This document shows positions 13,392 to 21,486 of a DNA stretch of 25,066 bases, piece after piece. The first letter of the stretch is position 1. Each line of letters starts with the position of its first letter. The stretch covers positions 1 through 25,066 of the IMG/VR virus record IMGVR_UViG_3300026519_000262; one strand, 5' to 3'. The DNA is from a virus. The notes under the pieces are model-generated. The model saw only the letters and a program-made list of their open reading frames with translations, was not told where the DNA came from and did no database searches. The translations under genes were made by a program, and so were the position numbers.

Positions 13392-16300
13392 TTAAAAGCC
13401 TAATAGTGAGTCGTCTGACATACTTTGTTTAGATGGTACTGTTTTATCAATAGCTTTAATAATGTTGCTTAATGGTTTATCTACCAATCGTTCAATATGC
13501 ATTTTTCGATTTATGTTGAAATTATCAAAAAACCATTGCGGAACCTGCTGTATATCCGTTGGTAATGCAATGCTTTTAAATTTACCAATCATAGTTTGTA
13601 AGTAAAAAACCTTAATTTTCATCCCCGATGTTATTTTCATGCTTTCTTTATCACCATACAAGTCAAGACATTTGTTATAATGAATTGCTGCGGCCACATG
13701 ACCCGGAATAGATATTTTATTATTAGGATCTTGATTATTAAATGTGTGCGTGTACTGTTCAAGCTTTGTGATACCTTTGGGTAATCCTATCAGCAATACA
13801 TCGGACGTATTATATAATAATTCCTTATATTCAACGATATCAGCCGCTAACTCTTCCCAAGTTGCCCCTTTAAGATATTGTTCTATGAACGTTGTTAATT
13901 TTTTAGATATGTGTTTCGGTAGTGTAGTTTTTTTTAATTCAACGCCCATTATTTTTAATTTATCACACAAAAACCCGTCATTATCAACTACCCGTAAAAC
14001 ATATCGTTTTTTATCAATGAAAATTCCTTTAGATGTTATATTTTCCCTAGCTGTAGATATATTAATGGCAAAATCGTCACCGCATAAAAAGGTATCACGC
14101 ATAAACGCTGGGAAAGATTTATCAACTTCGGTGGCAACAGTATCCGCAATTACGGTGGCTTGTTCTTGTGTTTTACCATGCGTAGTGAAGTAACTTGAAT
14201 CTGTATTATGTACCAATACGCTGTTTGCAAAAAACATATGGGTATTACCTACTTCAATATCATATACATAATCATCATATTCAATTTCTTCAATTTTATG
14301 GGTACCATGTGTAATAGCGAAATCGTATGCGCTATCGCTACCTGTCAAGTGTATTAAACTATTCGTCCCGTCTTCAAGCGCTTGTGGTTTTATTTCAAAT
14401 AAAACACTTTCGCCATCACTACGTTGCTCGGTATTTTTATATCCAATTAAAGAATGATCTTCGGTAACGTCAACGTAGATCGTATTGGTGAGCCAAACCC
14501 TGAACATTTTTTTAGTTGTTTTATGCCGCATGACATACAGTACATCATCGAATATTGTTTTATTTTGGGATTCATCATAGGTTAATGTCTTCATATTTGT
14601 AGGAAAATAATATTCTTTTCCGTTGCTATGTTGCTCATCCACTGTTTTAAACATTTGTGATATTTTACATTCACCACCGTTTTCAAGAATAAGTGTTGAA
14701 TCGCTGGCAACACTGTCACCATAAATCACTGACCATTTCTTTGAATATCCAATATGGGTTTTATCGTTTTTATCAAGCCGCGATGCATCGGGTAGTGTAT
14801 ATTCACCATCTAATAATTCTGTCACCTTTGCACATTGGTGCAGCAATATAGCGCGGCTGGTAGCGGTGGTACTTTCACCTAACCGTTTATCATAAAATCT
14901 AAAATATGCATTTAATAAACTACCATAGTAACTGTTAAGTTTTATTTTATAAATGTATTGTGTTTTATCATAATATAATGCCTGTGCCTTGTCGTTTGCC
15001 TCAAGACATTTTTGCTTTAGCTCTTGAAAGTGTTGTCGCTTGTCGTACCAGTCATTTAATATTGCTGGCATTATTCCTTGTTTATTTTGTGAAAATACGG
15101 TACCGAAACCTGAAATCGCCCAACCCTTCTCCTTAAGAATAGACTTCCAGTCGGATGCTTCTACTTTATGTATATCACCCGATTCCAACTTTAATGATAA
15201 TATTTTAGAACTATTGTCGTTTATCGCATCGAACGCTTCTTCTTCTTCTAAAAATTGACCAACGATTGTTTCAGGACTAAGATTAAGTGAACGGATAACA
15301 GAAGGATACAATGACTTTATATCAATAGAACCTATCCAGTCATGTTCACCAATTTGTGGAATTAGAACAAATGCACCCTTTGCTTTACTCGTTGTATCAG
15401 GTGGTGTCACATCATTAACAATAATACCGTTCATTTCATGGTGACAATAATTTACGGTTGCTAAATCCGCCAGTTTAATTGTACCAGTCACATGCTGGAA
15501 CAACCCGGTGGACATATGTACCATTTGATTCGCAATATCAATATAACCTAATCGTTCTTCAAACCCCTTCAAAATTTCAGTATCCCGCAAGTTATATCGC
15601 ATAAACATTATGAAATCAGTATGGTACAAATGTGCTAATGACCCTACATATTCAAGTTTAGATAACGTTGATTCACCGGTTTCCTTATCTATTAATATTT
15701 CATCAGCAATTGCCTCTAGCTTAAAGGATGGGCGTTCGGTAACTTCGTATTTTTTGAATATTTTTAAATAATCCGCAGCAATTCTACCATAAATGTCAAC
15801 TACTGTTTGTTCCTCGTTGAAACTATTTAATTCTGTCTTAAAACGTGGGGAACGGGAATCGGGAAAACTTAAACGATTTAAAAAGCGTTTGCCCATTCGT
15901 TCTAATCGTTTGGCGGTGTAGGGGTCATCAAATCCATGACTATTCCAGCCACTAATGACATCGGAATCTTCAATTTCATCTAAAAAATGCTTTAATAATT
16001 CGGATTCATCCACACATATATTGACTTCAACCGTGCAATCAGTGGGTAATGGTGCTTTTTTGGCAAGTTCTTCCAATAATTCCGCACCATCTATTGGCCC
16101 ATCATAGTTCGGGGGTGGAACAGAATATAAGACCATTCTATTTTCCCAGTTATTGTATAGTGCCAAAGAATTGATAGGTGCGTATGGGTCATCAATAGAT
16201 GCATATCCACGTTCTAAATCATAATCGTTTTCTATATCATAGAATGTTATATGTAGCGTTGGAGCGGCAACACCATAATAATGTTCGGATAATATTTTTA

Positions 16301-16553
16301 AATCAGGGGAAATATCAGATTCAAACAAGATTTGTCCGGCGCTAACAGCAGACATCTTCGCGGCGATAAATTCTTTCCCCGTAGCAAAATCATGCCGTTC
16401 AAGCTTATCGCCATATATGCTAGTGTATGTACCATTATCCGATTTAGTATAATAGTAATATGGGGCGCGATAATTAACAATTTGACGTTTACCATCCACA
16501 CGTTCCCACACCAAAACATCATTATTCTTTTTAATTGCACTAATATAACTCAT
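13392..16553 (-). CDS. 43: T4-type family B DNA polymerase with intein, gp43-like
   Basis: A 1053-aa precursor; without the intein it is 883 aa (T4 gp43: 898 aa). Exonuclease: HITFYDIENDYD (D106, E108), SGWNSHGFDDPY (200s), YNLRDTEIL (D324). Polymerase: motif A SIDIKSLYPSVIRS (D411), motif B KIKLNSYYGS (536-545), motif C YGD/TDS split by the intein after D613 (T784 resumes). A KKRY segment follows. The C-terminus DDSLLGF is a clamp-binding-type hydrophobic tail. All catalytic residues are present once spliced. It has its own sigma70 promoter and is followed by DUF488. It replicates the phage genome with the clamp gene downstream. Confidence 0.95.
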   Translation of the reverse strand: MSYISAIKKNNDVLVWERVDGKRQIVNYRAPYYYYTKSDNGTYTSIYGDKLERHDFATGKEFIAAKMSAVSAGQILFESDISPDLKILSEHYYGVAAPTLHITFYDIENDYDLERGYASIDDPYAPINSLALYNNWENRMVLYSVPPPNYDGPIDGAELLEELAKKAPLPTDCTVEVNICVDESELLKHFLDEIEDSDVISGWNSHGFDDPYTAKRLERMGKRFLNRLSFPDSRSPRFKTELNSFNEEQTVVDIYGRIAADYLKIFKKYEVTERPSFKLEAIADEILIDKETGESTLSKLEYVGSLAHLYHTDFIMFMRYNLRDTEILKGFEERLGYIDIANQMVHMSTGLFQHVTGTIKLADLATVNYCHHEMNGIIVNDVTPPDTTSKAKGAFVLIPQIGEHDWIGSIDIKSLYPSVIRSLNLSPETIVGQFLEEEEAFDAINDNSSKILSLKLESGDIHKVEASDWKSILKEKGWAISGFGTVFSQNKQGIMPAILNDWYDKRQHFQELKQKCLEANDKAQALYYDKTQYIYKIKLNSYYGSLLNAYFRFYDKRLGESTTATSRAILLHQCAKVTELLDGEYTLPDASRLDKNDKTHIGYSKKWSVIYGDSVASDSTLILENGGECKISQMFKTVDEQHSNGKEYYFPTNMKTLTYDESQNKTIFDDVLYVMRHKTTKKMFRVWLTNTIYVDVTEDHSLIGYKNTEQRSDGESVLFEIKPQALEDGTNSLIHLTGSDSAYDFAITHGTHKIEEIEYDDYVYDIEVGNTHMFFANSVLVHNTDSSYFTTHGKTQEQATVIADTVATEVDKSFPAFMRDTFLCGDDFAINISTARENITSKGIFIDKKRYVLRVVDNDGFLCDKLKIMGVELKKTTLPKHISKKLTTFIEQYLKGATWEELAADIVEYKELLYNTSDVLLIGLPKGITKLEQYTHTFNNQDPNNKISIPGHVAAAIHYNKCLDLYGDKESMKITSGMKIKVFYLQTMIGKFKSIALPTDIQQVPQWFFDNFNINRKMHIERLVDKPLSNIIKAIDKTVPSKQSMSDDSLLGF
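14205..14714 (-). other. Intein in polymerase motif C (pol-c type site)
   Basis: 170 residues (614-783) inserted between YGD and TDS. It starts with SVASDSTLILENGG (Ser1 as nucleophile), has block B VDVTEDHSLIGY (T697, H700) and ends VYDIEVGNTHMFFANSVLVH plus Asn783, with Thr784 as +1 nucleophile. This matches Hint-domain blocks A, B, F and G. It is too short for a LAGLIDADG or HNH endonuclease, none of whose motifs appear, so it is a mini-intein. The polymerase is inactive until it is spliced because the metal-binding D-T-D motif is interrupted. Confidence 0.93.
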
Positions 16554-16586
16554 TACTTCCTTATTATTATTATTATTATTTAATCC

Positions 16587-16615
16587 ATGGTATCGCTTCG
16601 CGCTTTACATGTCAA
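16587..16615 (-). promoter_or_regulatory. Sigma70 promoter for DNA polymerase
   Basis: TTGACA (16615-16610) and TACCAT (16592-16587; 4/6) on the minus strand, 17-nt spacing. The leader then crosses an ATT microsatellite (about 16562-16580) and AAGGAAG just before the polymerase ATG. Confidence 0.65.
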
Positions 16616-16628
16616 GCAATTAAAGCGA

Positions 16629-16662
16629 CCACTTTCAAATAAGTTTGCTGCGTTGAAGGTGG
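16629..16662. repeat. Dispersed hairpin between polymerase and fibre promoters
   Basis: CCACTTTCAA pairs with TTGAAGGTGG, one U-G wobble replacing a mismatch. Left flank AAAGCGA, right flank TATTCCGGCAACTAGGGTAAAA, a degenerate late promoter tail. It separates divergent transcription of polymerase (minus) and fibre (plus). Confidence 0.7.
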
Positions 16663-16719
16663 TATTCCGGCAACTAGGGTAAAAGCAACATTAAAATCAT
16701 TATTGCGCCATTAATTTTT

Positions 16720-16737
16720 CGGCAACTTGAATAAATA
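16720..16737 (+). promoter_or_regulatory. Late-type promoter for fibre gene
   Basis: CGGCAACTTGAATAAATA, one change from the consensus motif, preceded by a T-run. Leader of about 60 nt to the ATG at 16803, which has AAGGAGAGG. Confidence 0.6.
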
Positions 16738-16802
16738 CATCCAGACAATATTTGTAACTATTAAACCGAAGTTACCATAGCATTTATCAAGGAGAGGACA
16801 GC

Positions 16803-18422
16803 ATGATATCACTTCCACCCAAGGGCGACACCGCAAAAAAATTGGGAGCTTATTTTACACCACTACGGGTTTCCGCGCAAGCCGTTCCTAATATGAGTGT
16901 TTTCGTATCTGAAGGTTCATTCTGGACAGCCAATAACGAACATATGGAATATTTTGGTGGAACAAGTCCTACAGTTTCCGCACCCGCCTCCGATGCGAAA
17001 TGGGTGCTAATTACGGTAACAAGTACCGGATTGTTAAATGTAGTGGACGGTATTGCATCAGGAACACCAGTGTTACCACCTGCATCCTCATACACCAACG
17101 AGTTACCTCTGGCCGCGTTGTTTATTGGCGACACTACTACCGCAATTACCGATGCAATGATATTTGATGCCAGACCATTATGGTCAATTCCACCCGACAG
17201 CGTTAGTCAAGCTCAATTGAATAACTTTGCAACAATTACATACGTTGATAATGGTTTAAATTTAAAAGCGGATGTTACCGGCACCGCGAATGCTGATTTT
17301 ACATTAAATGTAGGCGGTTCGTCAATAAACGACAGTGGAATATATATTGACCGTTTTTCTGGCCCGAATGTTGGTATTAGATTTAATGAAACCGTTATGG
17401 TGGGTAGCCCACCCGTATCTACCGCATTGTGGGAATTTACGAATAATGGTACCGATTATTTTCCTCTTGGTGCGAGTACCGGTACATTTTATTCAATCGC
17501 AGCATTGGACGCAGGTGCCTTGGACTCTTTATATTATCAGGAAAATGAATTTGGTGGTATTCCGGGCGCGGGCGTGTTGGACAGTAGATATTTTGAACAG
17601 TCGGTCGCCACCAGTATGTTTGCCCCGACTATGCATACCCATTCGGCGGCTGTTATAACTGACTTGGACGCGGCGCTGAATACTTATATTACCGGCACAA
17701 TGATGCTTAATGATGTGTCCAATGTGTCGGTTGGCGCGCCAGTGTTAAATGATTTAATACAGTTTGATGGTACTAGTTGGAGTAACATTTCAATTGTCAA
17801 CGCGGTTGGCAACGAATATGTTCGTCGTTCAGGAAGTGTTGCAGAAACAATTACTGGCATTAAATCGTTTGCGGATACCACCGCTTTCCAACAAAATGTG
17901 ACTATAGCGGGTGATCTCACTGTAGTGGGTACAAATACTAGTTTGGATGTTACCAACTTAGTAGTAACTGATCAAAATGTCACACTTAATGCTGGATATG
18001 TAGGTGCTACATCCGGAAGTACCGGGTCTGGTATACATATTGACCGAAATGGTATTATTGATCCACAGGCAGTAATCGTATGGGATGACGCAATAGCGGG
18101 TGGACGATGGACGGCTGGTTTGGATGGTACGGAAGAAGTAGTCGCATTGGAAAACGTTACGGCTGCCCAACCATTATATGAACGGGTAGAGCCATTAGCA
18201 GTGGTTGCGGTATATTCATTGACATTTGGCGTACCGGCACCAGCTGTGGGCTCGGCTGGTATTCAGGTGTTTGTGAATGGCATTAAGCAAGTTGAAGGTG
18301 CTACTAAGGCATTTACCGTTGACTTTAGTAATCCAGCCCAGGTTGTTGTTACGTTTAATGCCGGTTCTGAACCCGCAATTGCAGACGATGTGGAATTTTA
18401 TGGTTTTGGAACAATTGGATAA
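16803..18422 (+). CDS. Large tail fibre protein with repeated structural modules
   Basis: A 539-aa protein starting MISLPPKGDTAKKLGAYFTP with an AAGGAG site. It has an N-terminal module that reads like a virion-anchoring domain (VFVSEGSFWTANNEHMEYFG, PLAALFIGDTTTAI), then repeated modules: SQAQLNNFATITYVDNGLNL, LNVGGSSINDSGIYIDRFSG, and a matching VTLNAGYVG..GSGIHIDRNG, each followed by a W-containing strand. LQNVTIAGDLTVVGT-type motifs and ITGIKSFAD are common in T4-like phage fibre proteins. The C-terminal VFVNGIKQVEGATKAF domain is a fibre-tip-like fold. It probably forms long fibres or their connector. Confidence 0.75.
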   Translation: MISLPPKGDTAKKLGAYFTPLRVSAQAVPNMSVFVSEGSFWTANNEHMEYFGGTSPTVSAPASDAKWVLITVTSTGLLNVVDGIASGTPVLPPASSYTNELPLAALFIGDTTTAITDAMIFDARPLWSIPPDSVSQAQLNNFATITYVDNGLNLKADVTGTANADFTLNVGGSSINDSGIYIDRFSGPNVGIRFNETVMVGSPPVSTALWEFTNNGTDYFPLGASTGTFYSIAALDAGALDSLYYQENEFGGIPGAGVLDSRYFEQSVATSMFAPTMHTHSAAVITDLDAALNTYITGTMMLNDVSNVSVGAPVLNDLIQFDGTSWSNISIVNAVGNEYVRRSGSVAETITGIKSFADTTAFQQNVTIAGDLTVVGTNTSLDVTNLVVTDQNVTLNAGYVGATSGSTGSGIHIDRNGIIDPQAVIVWDDAIAGGRWTAGLDGTEEVVALENVTAAQPLYERVEPLAVVAVYSLTFGVPAPAVGSAGIQVFVNGIKQVEGATKAFTVDFSNPAQVVVTFNAGSEPAIADDVEFYGFGTIG

Positions 18423-18453
18423 TTAATTAACATTTTTATAAAAGGAGTGGGAC

Positions 18454-19833
18454 ATGCCACAAGTTAGAGTAACCGCAGAACAATTAAATGTATTAAGTGT
18501 TGCGGATGGAATCGCAGCTGATCCCACCGCTATCGAGGCCATTGCTACTGGTGTTATCGCCGAGCCTGCTGCTGCTGCCATGTTTGATGCCGAATATCTT
18601 CGGTTAGACGGAACGGTATTGATGGAAGGCAATCTTGATCTTGGTACCTTTGATTTGATAACAACAGGAACGGTAGACGGTCGTGCGGTTGGTGCCGATG
18701 GTATTGTTCTTGATGGGCATGTTGGAAACGATGGGATACACCGCGTTATAAATGATAGTGGAACGTTGACCACCGAATTATTTTCTGCCAGTAAAATTAT
18801 TGCGGATTTAGCATTAAAGTCTGATACCGGTCATGTTCATGTCGCTGCTGATGTTACAAGTGGAACTTTTGCAGATGCACGCATAGCCGTTAGTAATGTA
18901 TCTCAACACGTTGCCGCAATTGACCATGACTTGTTGTTGAACTTTGATCCTAATGAACATTTTACGCAAGGCGCAATAAGCATAACAGAAAGTCAGATAT
19001 CCGACTTGCAAAGTTATGCATTGATTGGTCATTCGCATGACTTGGATAATTTGAATAATGTCTCAGTCGCTGCCGCTACTAATGGTCAAGTATTAACGTA
19101 TAATCTGGGGACCACTACATGGGAAGCGGTTAGTCCTGTATCAGGGGTAACAGACCATTTACTTTTAAGTAACATAGGTACTAATTCACATGCGCAAATT
19201 GATACGCATTTAGCGGATGCAACTATTCACCGCGTTATAAATGATAGTGGAACGTTGACCACCGAATTATTTTCTGCCAGTAAAATTATTGCGGATTTAG
19301 CATTAAAGTCTGATACCGGTCATGTTCATGTCGCTGCTGATGTTACAAGTGGAACTTTTGCAGATGCACGCATAGCCGTTAGTAATGTATCTCAACACGT
19401 TGCCGCAATTGACCATGACTTGTTGTTGAACTTTGATCCTAATGAACATTTTACAGAAGGCAGTATTAATCATGCTAATATTGTTGGGATTGGTACTAAT
19501 TCACATGCGCAAATTGATACGCATTTGGCGGATGCAACTATTCACCGCGTTATAAATGATAGTGGAACGTCGGCCACCGAATTATTTTCTGCCAGTAAAA
19601 TTATTGCGGATTTAGCATTAAAAGCGGATTTATTATCACCTACCTTTACCGGTCTGCCCGTCTTACCAACAATCGCGAAGGCTGGCTTGACCCTTGGTTC
19701 TGGTTTGGCGGGTGAACCAATCGGCTCAACTGTATATGTTACCGATGATGCAGCGTCGCCCGTGTTTATAATGGCTTGGGTAGATGGAACCTCGACTTGG
19801 GTGCGTTCGGATACCGGGGTTGCCATCGTATAA
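18454..19833 (+). CDS. Repetitive tail fibre protein
   Basis: A 459-aa protein opening MPQVRVTAEQLNVLSVADGI after AAAGGAG. It is built of repeats: HRVINDSGT(L/S)(T/A)TELFSA and SKIIADLALKSDTGHVHVAA, then DVTSGTFADARIAVSNVSQH, found twice nearly whole and once in part. The modules contain 'HxH' and 'TGHxH' segments that in long tail fibres can bind metal ions. Two of the repeats are identical DNA over 227 nt. The C-terminus (YVTDDAASPVFIMAWVDGTS) resembles fibre-end modules. Follows the first fibre by 31 nt and likely joins it in a late operon. Confidence 0.75.
   Translation: MPQVRVTAEQLNVLSVADGIAADPTAIEAIATGVIAEPAAAAMFDAEYLRLDGTVLMEGNLDLGTFDLITTGTVDGRAVGADGIVLDGHVGNDGIHRVINDSGTLTTELFSASKIIADLALKSDTGHVHVAADVTSGTFADARIAVSNVSQHVAAIDHDLLLNFDPNEHFTQGAISITESQISDLQSYALIGHSHDLDNLNNVSVAAATNGQVLTYNLGTTTWEAVSPVSGVTDHLLLSNIGTNSHAQIDTHLADATIHRVINDSGTLTTELFSASKIIADLALKSDTGHVHVAADVTSGTFADARIAVSNVSQHVAAIDHDLLLNFDPNEHFTEGSINHANIVGIGTNSHAQIDTHLADATIHRVINDSGTSATELFSASKIIADLALKADLLSPTFTGLPVLPTIAKAGLTLGSGLAGEPIGSTVYVTDDAASPVFIMAWVDGTSTWVRSDTGVAIV
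18739..19454 (+). repeat. Exact 227-nt direct repeat (18739-18965, 19228-19454) in fibre gene
   Basis: The two segments are identical over 227 nt, offset 489 nt (163 codons, frame kept). A third, partial copy begins at 19538 with two substitutions, and the intervening TNSHAQIDTHLADATIH segment is also repeated. Identity at synonymous sites suggests recent duplication or conversion. Confidence 0.9.
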
Positions 19834-19834
19834 C

Positions 19835-20407
19835 ATGCCATCGGTTACACTTGAAAAGCTTAAACGTCTAACCAACAACCTGAAAACGGTTGATGGTGAT
19901 TTTGCAGAAGTTGGTGTGGCACGCGGCGGAACGTTCAAACACATCATCCAAGTAGCATTATCATATCAAAAAGCGGCACATGCTTATGATAGTTTTATTG
20001 GCATGAATACACCATCGTCCAATGATGCTGGTCAATATCCAAAGGGGAAGTTCGACGTTGGTGGGGTAGACGGCTTTAATATGATAATGAAGAAATTAGG
20101 GTGCCACCATTCAACATATAAAACATTCTCCGGATATATTCCCGAATGTTTCAACGGGGTTGATGCCCAACAACGGTATTCATTTATATATTTAGATGTA
20201 GATCACTATGACGCAACCAAAATAGCATTACCGTGGTGCTGGGACAGGTTGAATATAGGTGGAATGCTATTATTGGATGACTATTTTATTAACAAAAAGG
20301 CATTGGCATCGTTAGCAATCAACGAATGGTTAGCCACAGTTGTTGACGAATATAATTATATTGAACTGCTGAACACACAACTCGCTATTACTAAAAAAGT
20401 GGGATAG
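19835..20407 (+). CDS. TylF/MycF-like O-methyltransferase
   Basis: A 190-aa protein started at MPSVTLEKLKRLTNNL, 1 nt after the fibre stop, rather than further upstream inside the fibre gene. Motif I is GDFAEVGVARGGTFKHI (SAM-binding), then AHAYDSFIGM, YSFIYLDVDHYDATKIALPW (DVDHYD matches the metal/acceptor motif of TylF enzymes) and NIGGMLLLDDYF. TylF proteins O-methylate sugars in a metal-dependent way. Coupling to a fibre gene suggests a glycan or fibre modification, or it serves host surface change. Confidence 0.75.
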   Translation: MPSVTLEKLKRLTNNLKTVDGDFAEVGVARGGTFKHIIQVALSYQKAAHAYDSFIGMNTPSSNDAGQYPKGKFDVGGVDGFNMIMKKLGCHHSTYKTFSGYIPECFNGVDAQQRYSFIYLDVDHYDATKIALPWCWDRLNIGGMLLLDDYFINKKALASLAINEWLATVVDEYNYIELLNTQLAITKKVG

Positions 20408-20450
20408 CTAACTGTTGCTATTTCGCCAGTGTACCCAAGTTGTAGGAAGA

Positions 20451-20485
20451 CCACTTCCAAATTCAGCATGCTGATTTGGAAGTGG
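20451..20485. repeat. Dispersed hairpin at convergent junction
   Basis: CCACTTCCAAAT, inner CAGC/GCTG and ATTTGGAAGTGG form a long near-perfect stem. Left flank read on minus: GGTCTTCCTACAACTTGGGTAC, a decayed promoter tail; right flank TCGCTTCAC. Lies between converging plus (TylF-like) and minus (DsbA-like) genes. Confidence 0.8.
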
Positions 20486-20527
20486 TCGCTTCACAAATGA
20501 ATTAACTGTCTTGTATACACCGACATA

Positions 20528-20785
20528 TTATTTTCCTTCGATGACGGATTCGTACAATATTTCAAAAGATTCATTTTCAGACTGTAGGTCAGCATATGAA
20601 TGCGAAAACATTGTTCTTGCCATTTTATTAACAAACTTTTTCTTTATCATGAACTTTTCTTCGGCGGCTTCCGCGATTTCCTTCATGTGTTCTTTTTCTG
20701 CTTGAATTCGTTCAAGACTATTTGTCATTTCCACAATCATCATTTTTAATGCCTTGCGTTCTTCCGGGTTTGATGTGACGGACAT
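20528..20785 (-). CDS. DsbA-like dsDNA-binding protein candidate
   Basis: An 85-aa mostly helical protein, MSVTSNPEERKALKMMIVEM with a charged middle EHMKEIAEAAEEKFMIKKKF, VNKMARTMF, and end ESFEILYESVIEGK. T4 DsbA (89 aa) has the same order: helix, KLxIKxxxFNxL block, and C-terminal E-x-x-E-L-Y-(D/E)-x-V-x. T4 DsbA binds double-stranded DNA, notably around late promoters. Identification rests on pattern memory without alignment, hence moderate. AAGGAAG precedes the ATG. Third gene in a small early operon. Confidence 0.5.
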   Translation of the reverse strand: MSVTSNPEERKALKMMIVEMTNSLERIQAEKEHMKEIAEAAEEKFMIKKKFVNKMARTMFSHSYADLQSENESFEILYESVIEGK

Positions 20786-20827
20786 AATATCTTCCTTTTA
20801 TTTTTGTTACGTTTTTGACTACTGGCG

Positions 20828-21091
20828 CTAGTCTGGTAATATTATTTTACGAACAGGACTTTGCGTTGCCGCTTTACTTTTTTCAAATTCTTCGGCAATT
20901 TCATCGTTCCATTCTTCAATTTCAAGCAATATCACTTTTGCCAATTCGTAGTTACCACGGCGTTGGTGCAGAAACGCTAATTCGCGTTTCTGCCCCAATA
21001 CCTGATTGGCGGCTTCAAGGTATGATATTTCATGAATTTCCTGAAGACTATTAATTATTTCTTCTTCAGGAGGTGAAAAATATACAGCCAT
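20828..21091 (-). CDS. Small charged helical protein
   Basis: An 87-aa protein started at MAVYFSPPEEEIINSLQEIH, because its ATG lies 1 nt after the upstream stop (coupling); an earlier in-frame ATG would begin within the upstream gene. Helices VLGQKRELAFLHQRRGNYEL and AKVILLEIEEWNDEIAEEFE make a helical hairpin. Ends in VRKIILPD. No family recognised. Confidence 0.6.
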   Translation of the reverse strand: MAVYFSPPEEEIINSLQEIHEISYLEAANQVLGQKRELAFLHQRRGNYELAKVILLEIEEWNDEIAEEFEKSKAATQSPVRKIILPD

Positions 21092-21092
21092 T

Positions 21093-21278
21093 TTATTCGT
21101 ATGTAATCCAAGTATTACGGAATAACCCACCACCCGGCATTGATGCCAAGCGTGTAATCGTTTTTTCGGAACCTACTGTTCCTTTGCCATTCAGGGCTTT
21201 ACTTGCTGCGCGGGCGGAACGATACACCCGGACATTACCCGAACTCTGATTGGTCGCTACTATTCGTTTTGTTGTCAT
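21093..21278 (-). CDS. 61-aa NUMOD1-like small protein
   Basis: VRVYRSARAASKALNG followed by a (K/T)xI(T)R pattern and a final F-W-T matches the layout of NUMOD1/IENR1 modules (S-x-x-A-A-x-x-L...I-x-R...), DNA-binding helix-turn-helix pieces usually fused to homing endonucleases. Here it stands alone. AGGAGA lies 9 nt before ATG. First gene of the three-gene early operon. Function inferred only from pattern. Confidence 0.5.
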   Translation of the reverse strand: MTTKRIVATNQSSGNVRVYRSARAASKALNGKGTVGSEKTITRLASMPGGGLFRNTWITYE

Positions 21279-21320
21279 TTTACGTCTCCTATTTAATAGA
21301 TGTTTTTATTCAACGAACGA

Positions 21321-21349
21321 ATGATATACCACTAAATAATGAATGTCAA
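21321..21349 (-). promoter_or_regulatory. Sigma70 promoter for small early operon
   Basis: TTGACA (21349-21344) and TATCAT (21326-21321; 5/6) on the minus strand, 17-nt spacing, upstream of the 21278 gene. A late-type box overlaps just upstream. Confidence 0.8.
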
Positions 21350-21351
21350 CT

Positions 21352-21368
21352 AATTTATCCAAGTTACA
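21352..21368 (-). promoter_or_regulatory. Minus-facing late-type promoter
   Basis: Minus strand reads TGTAACTTGGATAAATT next to the hairpin at 21375-21409, matching the recurring motif except at its ends. In tandem with the early promoter for the same operon. Confidence 0.55.
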
Positions 21369-21374
21369 GGAATA

Positions 21375-21409
21375 CCACCACCAAATTCAGCTTGCTGATT
21401 TGGTGGTGA
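21375..21409. repeat. Dispersed hairpin with compensatory changes
   Basis: CACCACCAAAT, inner CAGC/GCTG, and ATTTGGTGGTG pair fully, while the common form is CCACTTCC/GGAAGTGG. Both arms changed TT/AA into CA/TG, so pairing is preserved. Right flank AGCGTTTCAA. Confidence 0.8.
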
Positions 21410-21447
21410 GCGTTTCAACGTTCAATGACGACATATCGTAGTGGTTT

Positions 21448-21465
21448 CGGCAACTTGGATAAATA
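21448..21465 (+). promoter_or_regulatory. Late-type promoter for virion genes
   Basis: CGGCAACTTGGATAAATA, perfect motif, preceded by GTGG (hairpin remnant). Expected start about 6 nt downstream gives a 16-nt leader with GGGGGAG Shine-Dalgarno before ATG 21487. Confidence 0.65.
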
Positions 21466-21486
21466 ATACAATAACAGGGGGAGATC

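Noticed and set aside
16562-16580. ATT microsatellite before the polymerase start as a phase-variation switch
   Set aside because: It is in the leader, a simple AT-rich repeat with no boxes around it whose spacing would clearly change; there is no evidence of variation.
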